Under the pieces are notes generated by a model, which was not told where the DNA came from, made no database searches, and was given only the letters and a program-made list of their open reading frames with translations. Positions 1 to 5,535 of a DNA stretch of 5,535 bases are shown in pieces (the stretch's first letter is position 1; every line of letters begins with the position of its first letter). The stretch comes from Caulobacter sp. B11 (GTDB taxonomy: Bacteria > Pseudomonadota > Alphaproteobacteria > Caulobacterales > Caulobacteraceae). The DNA is taken from positions 1 through 5,535 of the forward strand of contig NZ_PEGG01000136.1 of the NCBI RefSeq assembly GCF_002737765.1, written 5' to 3'. The translations under genes were made by a program, and so were the position numbers.

Positions 1-96
1 ACCGGATGAACGTCGATGGGAAGCTCCGTCCGACCTCGCACCATCGCGCCGAGTTGGCGCGACGGGCGTTGTCGCGCGCCGGACCCTAAGCGCCGC
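1..96. other. Left edge, no supportable gene
   Basis: I see no gene here. Frame 3 is open from the window edge to a TAA at 87-89 and could be the last 28 codons of a gene entering from the left, but so short an open frame means little in DNA this GC-rich, and its translation is not recognisable. A perfect 6-bp inverted repeat (CGCGCC at 45-50, GGCGCG at 56-61, 5-nt loop) lies downstream of the minus-strand gene that ends at 97. It has no T-run on either strand, so it is at best a weak terminator. Confidence 0.4.
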
Positions 97-279
97 CTAG
101 AAGCTCTGGGCGCCCAGGGCGATGATGGTCTTGAACGCCCAGACCGTGCAGGCCACCGAGATCATCAGGGTCATGAAGTCAGCAAAGCCCGAACGGTGCT
201 TGGGGGCCTTGGCCGCCTTGCCGCCCTTGGCCGGCGCCGCCGGCGTGGCCTTTTCCGCCTTCTTGCTCACGATCGTCAT
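97..279 (-). CDS. Small lysine/alanine-rich single-span membrane protein, hypothetical
   Basis: This encodes a 60-residue protein of unknown function. Residues 1-30 are hydrophilic and rich in Lys, Ala and Pro, with an AKGGKAAKAPKHR stretch. Residues about 34-56 form one hydrophobic segment (FMTLMISVACTVWAFKTIIAL), followed by a short tail and TAG. The layout suggests an inner-membrane protein with a basic cytoplasmic N-terminus, following the positive-inside rule. I chose the ATG at 279. The frame stays open to a TTG at 321, but the residues this would add are Arg-rich and no ribosome site precedes it. The ATG itself has only a GGGCGGG run almost touching it, so a leaderless or weakly led start is possible. 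The gene is divergent from uvrA. I do not recognise the family. The composition looks genuinely coding, unlike the overlapping frames. Confidence 0.6.
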   Translation of the reverse strand: MTIVSKKAEKATPAAPAKGGKAAKAPKHRSGFADFMTLMISVACTVWAFKTIIALGAQSF

Positions 280-397
280 CCCGCCCGACCGCGAGAGGCG
301 CGGCCTGATGACCACAGGCAACCACGGCGGCGGTGAAGGTCACGCTTCCAAAGGCGGTTAACGATTTGGCGCCGGCGGCGCTCCCGCACGGGCCCGC

Positions 398-424
398 CCC
401 TGCTGACATCTGCTGTCAGTAGGG
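398..424. repeat. Inverted repeat, 11-bp stem, upstream of uvrA
   Basis: The arms CCCTGCTGACA (398-408) and TGTCAGTAGGG (414-424) pair over 11 positions, with one G-T wobble (402/420) around a 5-nt loop TCTGC. The repeat lies in the divergent intergenic region, 26 bp upstream of the SOS box and about 120 bp before the uvrA start. No T-run follows on either strand, so a Rho-independent terminator is unlikely. It could be an operator for a dimeric regulator or a structured 5' leader of the divergent small gene. The pairing is seen directly; the function is unknown. Confidence 0.55.
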
Positions 425-450
425 AGTCCTGTCGTGACGACGCGACATTT

Positions 451-465
451 GTTCGCATCTTGTTC
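451..465 (+). promoter_or_regulatory. LexA (SOS) box of uvrA
   Basis: The sequence GTTC (451-454), seven bases GCATCTT, GTTC (462-465) matches exactly the direct-repeat operator GTTC-N7-GTTC bound by LexA in alphaproteobacteria such as Caulobacter and Rhizobium. It ends 79 bp before the uvrA ATG, within a short AT-richer stretch where a promoter is expected. uvrA is a classical SOS gene, so the site and its context support each other. LexA binding here would repress uvrA until RecA-stimulated LexA cleavage after DNA damage. The divergent small gene might also be affected, but its promoter is not evident. Confidence 0.85.
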
Positions 466-496
466 TTGTGTTAATTCCCGGATCGAGCCCTACATA
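466..496 (+). promoter_or_regulatory. Possible uvrA promoter
   Basis: TTGTGT (466-471) and TACATA (491-496) could serve as -35 and -10 elements with a 19-bp spacer, directly after the LexA box and about 50 bp before the start codon. The match to consensus is loose and the spacing is slightly long. The call rests mainly on position next to the operator and on the locally low GC content. The transcription start is not determinable from sequence alone. Confidence 0.3.
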
Positions 497-544
497 TAGC
501 CGCTGCGCCGCATCCTCCCTGCGGCCACATGCGTTCCGGAAAAC

Positions 545-3449
<2,905 letters not shown>

Positions 3450-3454
<5 letters not shown>

Positions 3455-3469
3455 GCGTCCGCCTTCAGG
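3450..3469. other. Convergent 15-bp junction with weak inverted repeat
   Basis: uvrA stops at 3452-3454 and the convergent membrane-protein gene stops at 3470-3472, leaving 15 bp between them. CCTGA (3450-3454) pairs with TCAGG (3465-3469) around a 10-nt loop, so a small hairpin overlaps the end of uvrA. It has no T-run and a short stem, so neither gene has a convincing intrinsic terminator here. Termination may be Rho-dependent or rely on convergence. Confidence 0.25.
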
Positions 3470-4363
3470 TCAGCCTTCGCCCTTGAGCTCGCGGTAGATC
3501 GCCGGGGCTGGGGCGAACATCACCAGGGCGGCCAGCACCGACAGCGCGCCGACCAGAACCAGCCGCACCACGCCCACCGGCGTCAGGAAGGCCTGCAGGG
3601 AACTGATGTCCGACTTCAGGACCTCGCCGGCCCCGGCGAAGCCGCCGATGATCATCGCCACGGCAGTGCCCAGCAGCAGGATGGCCATATAGACGACCAC
3701 AAACAGCACGAAGGCGAGGAGATAGGTCACCAGCAGCGGCCAGAACCGCCCCTTGGTGATGGGCAGCGACCCCCGCAGCGTGATCCGGCCGCCGACGAAG
3801 GTCGCGACGCCGGCGAAGGACAGGCGCACCGCGGCATAGATCGTCACGCCGAAGATGCCGACCAGGCCCAGCAGCGCGATCAGGCCCAGTAGGGGGTTGT
3901 CGCCGAGGATCTTCTGCAGGATCGTCACCACCGCCCCGACCAGCATGGCGCTGCCGATATAGACCCCAATCACCGCCAGCGTGTAGAGCAGCTGGGCGCA
4001 GAACTGGCGAAACTCGTCGGCCCCGAGCCGCAGATAATAGGGGGCCGGATCCATCGGCCGCAGCACCATCCGATAGACGCCGGTGAGCAGGATCGCCGAG
4101 GTGGCTAGGTTGAAGGCCCCCGACAGCATCAGGATCGGCAGGACCTTCAGCATCTGCTCGGCCATCTTCTCGGCGTCCGGCGCGCTGGAGGGGTCGAAAT
4201 CGAAGAAGGTCTGCAGTTCGGCCCCGCCGACCGCGATCAGGATGATCGTCGTCACGGCCGACAGCACCATCAGCACTGTCCCCCAGACCGCCACGGTCCT
4301 GGGGTGCTCGCGCACCATGCGAAAGCCGGCGAAGGCCGCGTCGGTGGTCGAGAACTTTTGCAT
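3470..4363 (-). CDS. Six-span integral membrane protein, hypothetical
   Basis: This encodes a 297-residue, very hydrophobic protein with about six predicted membrane segments (roughly residues 23-46, 74-97, 121-148, 157-179, 206-240 and 262-285). The motif RITLRGSLPITKGRFWPLL (residues 193-211) resembles the 'R-S-W-x-LT-x-G-x-FW-x-L' pattern I associate with bacterial membrane proteins related to the glycerophosphodiester phosphodiesterase membrane domain. That link is from memory and is weak for function; no catalytic residues are visible. The ATG at 4363 was chosen because GAGGGA sits just upstream and the next residues look like a family N-terminus. The frame stays open to 4528, but the extra 55 residues are Arg/Cys-rich and would run into the divergent GST start. 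The gene is convergent with uvrA and divergent from the GST gene. A partial paralogue lies at the right edge. Function is unknown. Confidence 0.85.
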   Translation of the reverse strand: MQKFSTTDAAFAGFRMVREHPRTVAVWGTVLMVLSAVTTIILIAVGGAELQTFFDFDPSSAPDAEKMAEQMLKVLPILMLSGAFNLATSAILLTGVYRMVLRPMDPAPYYLRLGADEFRQFCAQLLYTLAVIGVYIGSAMLVGAVVTILQKILGDNPLLGLIALLGLVGIFGVTIYAAVRLSFAGVATFVGGRITLRGSLPITKGRFWPLLVTYLLAFVLFVVVYMAILLLGTAVAMIIGGFAGAGEVLKSDISSLQAFLTPVGVVRLVLVGALSVLAALVMFAPAPAIYRELKGEG

Positions 4364-4526
4364 GTCGTCCCTCGGCAATGGGTTCGATCCGAGGCCTAAC
4401 AAGGTTCGCGCGGCCGCGACAGTCCCTTGCGCGCAATCGACGGCTGGGCAAACGCTTCCGCAGCTTCTAACGTTTGTTTGAAACCATAAACGGCTGGCGC
4501 TGAACGCCGGCTCGGGAGGACGCCGC
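4364..4526. promoter_or_regulatory. Divergent intergenic region with short repeats
   Basis: This 163-bp region must hold the promoters of both the membrane-protein gene (minus) and the GST gene (plus), but I cannot assign -35/-10 elements with confidence. It contains the most AT-rich stretch nearby (about 4466-4490). That stretch includes the small palindrome GTTTGAAAC (4476-4484) and related elements CAAACG (4449-4454), CGTTTG (4471-4476) and AAACG (4488-4492). GGTTCG occurs twice, at 4381 and 4403, 22 bp apart, and ACGGCTGG occurs at 4440 and 4490. These could be regulator sites, but each is short enough to occur by chance. Confidence 0.3.
4368..4373 (-). promoter_or_regulatory. Ribosome binding site fixing the membrane-protein start
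   Basis: On the minus strand GAGGGA is followed by CGAC and then the ATG at 4363, giving a good Shine-Dalgarno match at a plausible 4-nt spacing. It decides the start against the upstream in-frame ATG at 4528, which would add 55 unlikely residues. Confidence 0.7.
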
Positions 4527-5234
4527 ATGAAGCTCTACGGGGAAGCCAATCCCGCGCCCAATCCGCGCCGCGTGCGGATGTTCATCGCCGAAAAGGGTCT
4601 CGACCTGCCGGAGATCCGCCTCGCCCTGCGCAAGGGCGAGCACAAGAGCCCCGAGCATCGGGCCCGCAACAGCCTGGGCCAGGTCCCGACCCTCGAGCTC
4701 GAAGACGGCACGATGATCAGCGAGAGCGTCGCCATCTGCCGCTATCTGGAGGCGCTCCATCCCCAGCCGCCGCTGTTTGGGGCCACCGCCCTGGAACAGG
4801 CCCAGATCGACATGTGGACCCGGCGCATCGAGTTCCAGCTGATGACGCCGATCGCCATGTTCTGGCGCCACGCCCATCCCCTGACCGCCGCCCCCCTGCT
4901 GACCCAGCACACCGACTTTGGCGAGTCCAACAAGCCGGTCGTGGCCCGGGCCATGCTGTGGCTGGATCGCGAACTGGCCGATGGCCGCGGCTTCATCGCC
5001 GGCGAGACCTATTCGATCGCCGACATCGTGGCCCTGACCACCATCGACTTCGCCGGCTTCATCGGCCTGGAGATTCCCGCCGAGGCCGAGCACCTGAAAG
5101 CCTGGCGCGACCGTCTCGGCCCGGCCGAGCGCCGAGGCCTGACGATATTATGTCCTAGTTTCCAAACGTCTCACCGGCCTTGGCCGGGGAGACGGCTGAT
5201 GGAGAGGCGTCCGACCGCAAGTCCGCCCCGCTAA
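4527..5234 (+). CDS. Glutathione S-transferase family protein, C-terminus frameshifted
   Basis: This is a cytosolic GST-type protein, with an N-terminal thioredoxin-like glutathione-binding domain (about 1-78) and a C-terminal helical domain (about 88-195). Visible features are the N-terminal PNPRRVRMFIAEKGL stretch, the cis-proline in GQVPTLE (P54), the glutathione-contacting ES pair (E66, S67) in ISESVAICRYLE, and the C-domain N-capping box SIAD (163-166). Ala10 stands where many relatives have a Ser before PNP, so the catalytic residue is unclear and the substrate cannot be predicted. The start is strongly supported by GGGAGGA at 4514-4520, six bases before the ATG. Homology ends at WRDRL (5117). 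The literal frame then adds an Arg/Pro-rich tail to the TAA at 5232-5234 (235 residues). Reading from 5119 in the next frame gives ARPSAEA and a stop at 5140-5142, a typical family ending of about 204 residues. A one-base surplus or two-base loss near 5118 is therefore likely. Confidence 0.9.
   Translation: MKLYGEANPAPNPRRVRMFIAEKGLDLPEIRLALRKGEHKSPEHRARNSLGQVPTLELEDGTMISESVAICRYLEALHPQPPLFGATALEQAQIDMWTRRIEFQLMTPIAMFWRHAHPLTAAPLLTQHTDFGESNKPVVARAMLWLDRELADGRGFIAGETYSIADIVALTTIDFAGFIGLEIPAEAEHLKAWRDRLGPAERRGLTILCPSFQTSHRPWPGRRLMERRPTASPPR
5167..5194. terminator. Hairpin between convergent genes, probable terminator
   Basis: CGTCTC-A-CCGGCC (5167-5179) pairs with GGCCGG-G-GAGACG (5182-5194), giving 12 base pairs with one internal A/G mismatch and a nominal TT loop. 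The minus strand has TTT right after the stem, whereas the plus strand has no T-run, so it best fits termination of the minus-strand membrane gene and may also slow plus-strand transcripts. With the frames restored (GST stop at 5142, membrane-gene stop at 5231-5233), it lies in the middle of an 88-bp convergent spacer. In the literal GST frame it would lie inside coding sequence, which is another argument against that extended tail. Confidence 0.55.
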
Positions 5235-5535
5235 ACCGTCAGTTCGCTCGCATGCAGGCGGCCATAGGCCGAGGCCGGGGCGGAGACCAGGATCACGGTC
5301 TGAACGGTGAGGAAGAACGGGGCCATCAGCAGGTTGGCCAGCAGGCCCAGCCAGCACCAGCAGCACGGCCGAATCCGCGCCGCCGCCGAACATCGCCACC
5401 ACGACGCCCGACAGGATCGAGCCGATCACCGAGACCAGCAGGGCCAGCAGCAGGGTCAGCAGGAACATGCCCATCAGGTGCCAGAAATGGCCGTGGGTGA
5501 GGGTCCAGGCCGGCGGGGATTGATCGTCCCCTCGG
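5231..5535 (-). CDS. Membrane protein, partial 3' end with internal frameshift; paralogue of the 3470-4363 product
   Basis: This is the C-terminal part of a gene that enters from the right edge. From 5534 the frame reads WTLTHGHFWHLMGMFLL, then a hydrophobic span and MFGGGADSAVLLVL to about 5352. After that the same frame degenerates into Pro/Arg-rich sequence. The next frame, from 5350, continues as LGLLANLLMAPFFLTVQTV and ends SAPASAYGRLHASELTV, with TAG at 5231-5233. Joined, the pieces resemble residues 195-297 of the six-span protein in this window: LT/HGHFW against ITKGRFW, two following spans, and APASAYGRL against APAPAIYREL. One surplus base (or two missing) lies around 5349-5354, in a run of repeated CTGG/CTG units. 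The ATG at 5474 is internal, not the start. Function is unknown, as for its paralogue. Whether this is a pseudogene or a sequencing error cannot be told here. Confidence 0.75.

Noticed and set aside
16..336. Plus-strand open frame overlapping the small membrane-protein gene
   Set aside because: The product is almost entirely Arg/Asp/Gly/Pro/Leu without motifs. The opposite strand has a credible small membrane protein.
358..474. TTAA words at 358-361 and 471-474 as CtrA binding sites
   Set aside because: The CtrA consensus TTAA-N7-TTAA is not present at either place; only half-sites occur.
4382..4407. GTTC pair at 4382 and 4404 as a second SOS box
   Set aside because: The spacer is 18 bases, not the seven required for the alphaproteobacterial LexA operator.
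4467..5093. Minus-strand open frame (208 residues) opposite the GST gene
   Set aside because: Its composition is that of an antisense shadow, and the plus-strand GST frame has clear domain motifs and a strong ribosome site.
5148..5474. Literal 108-residue minus-strand reading from the ATG at 5474
   Set aside because: The ATG is internal to a frame open to the window edge. The second half of this reading is a frameshift product: the hydrophobic family-like continuation and stop lie in another frame, ending at 5231.

Overview
The window is high-GC DNA with the codon bias of an alphaproteobacterium, most likely Caulobacterales (Caulobacter/Phenylobacterium type). Three things support this: the strong G/C preference at third codon positions, a UvrA of alphaproteobacterial character, and a direct-repeat SOS operator GTTC-N7-GTTC. 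That operator is the alphaproteobacterial LexA box, not the palindromic E. coli type. The genus is an inference from these features, not from a database match.

Layout, left to right. Positions 1-96 hold no gene I can support. A 60-residue lysine/alanine-rich protein with one predicted membrane span is encoded on the minus strand (279 to 97). It diverges from uvrA across a 265-bp intergenic region (280-544) that holds an 11-bp-stem inverted repeat (398-424), the SOS box (451-465) and a possible uvrA promoter. uvrA (545-3454, plus) encodes a complete 969-residue excinuclease ABC subunit A. Only 15 bp past its stop, a convergent gene on the minus strand (4363 to 3470) encodes a 297-residue protein with about six membrane spans. 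A 163-bp divergent region follows, then a glutathione S-transferase-family gene on the plus strand from 4527. At the right edge, the 3' part of a second minus-strand membrane-protein gene (5535 to 5231) appears to be a paralogue of the 297-residue protein.

The right end is irregular. The GST gene changes frame at about 5118: a family-like ending (ARPSAEA, stop at 5140-5142) lies in another frame, while the literal frame runs on to 5234. The partial membrane gene also changes frame at about 5351. Restoring both frames gives two convergent genes separated by 88 bp, with a strong hairpin (5167-5194) in the middle, which is a sensible terminator position. Each break fits either one surplus base or two missing bases. 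Clustered sequencing or assembly indels and true gene decay are both possible.

Functionally, uvrA is the nucleotide-excision-repair damage sensor and is probably LexA-controlled. The other genes show no evident link to repair. I found no tRNA, rRNA, CRISPR array, insertion sequence, prophage or defence system. The window is mainly an ordinary chromosomal segment, and its most interesting points are the paired frameshifts, the tandem membrane paralogues flanking a GST, and the unexplained palindrome upstream of uvrA.
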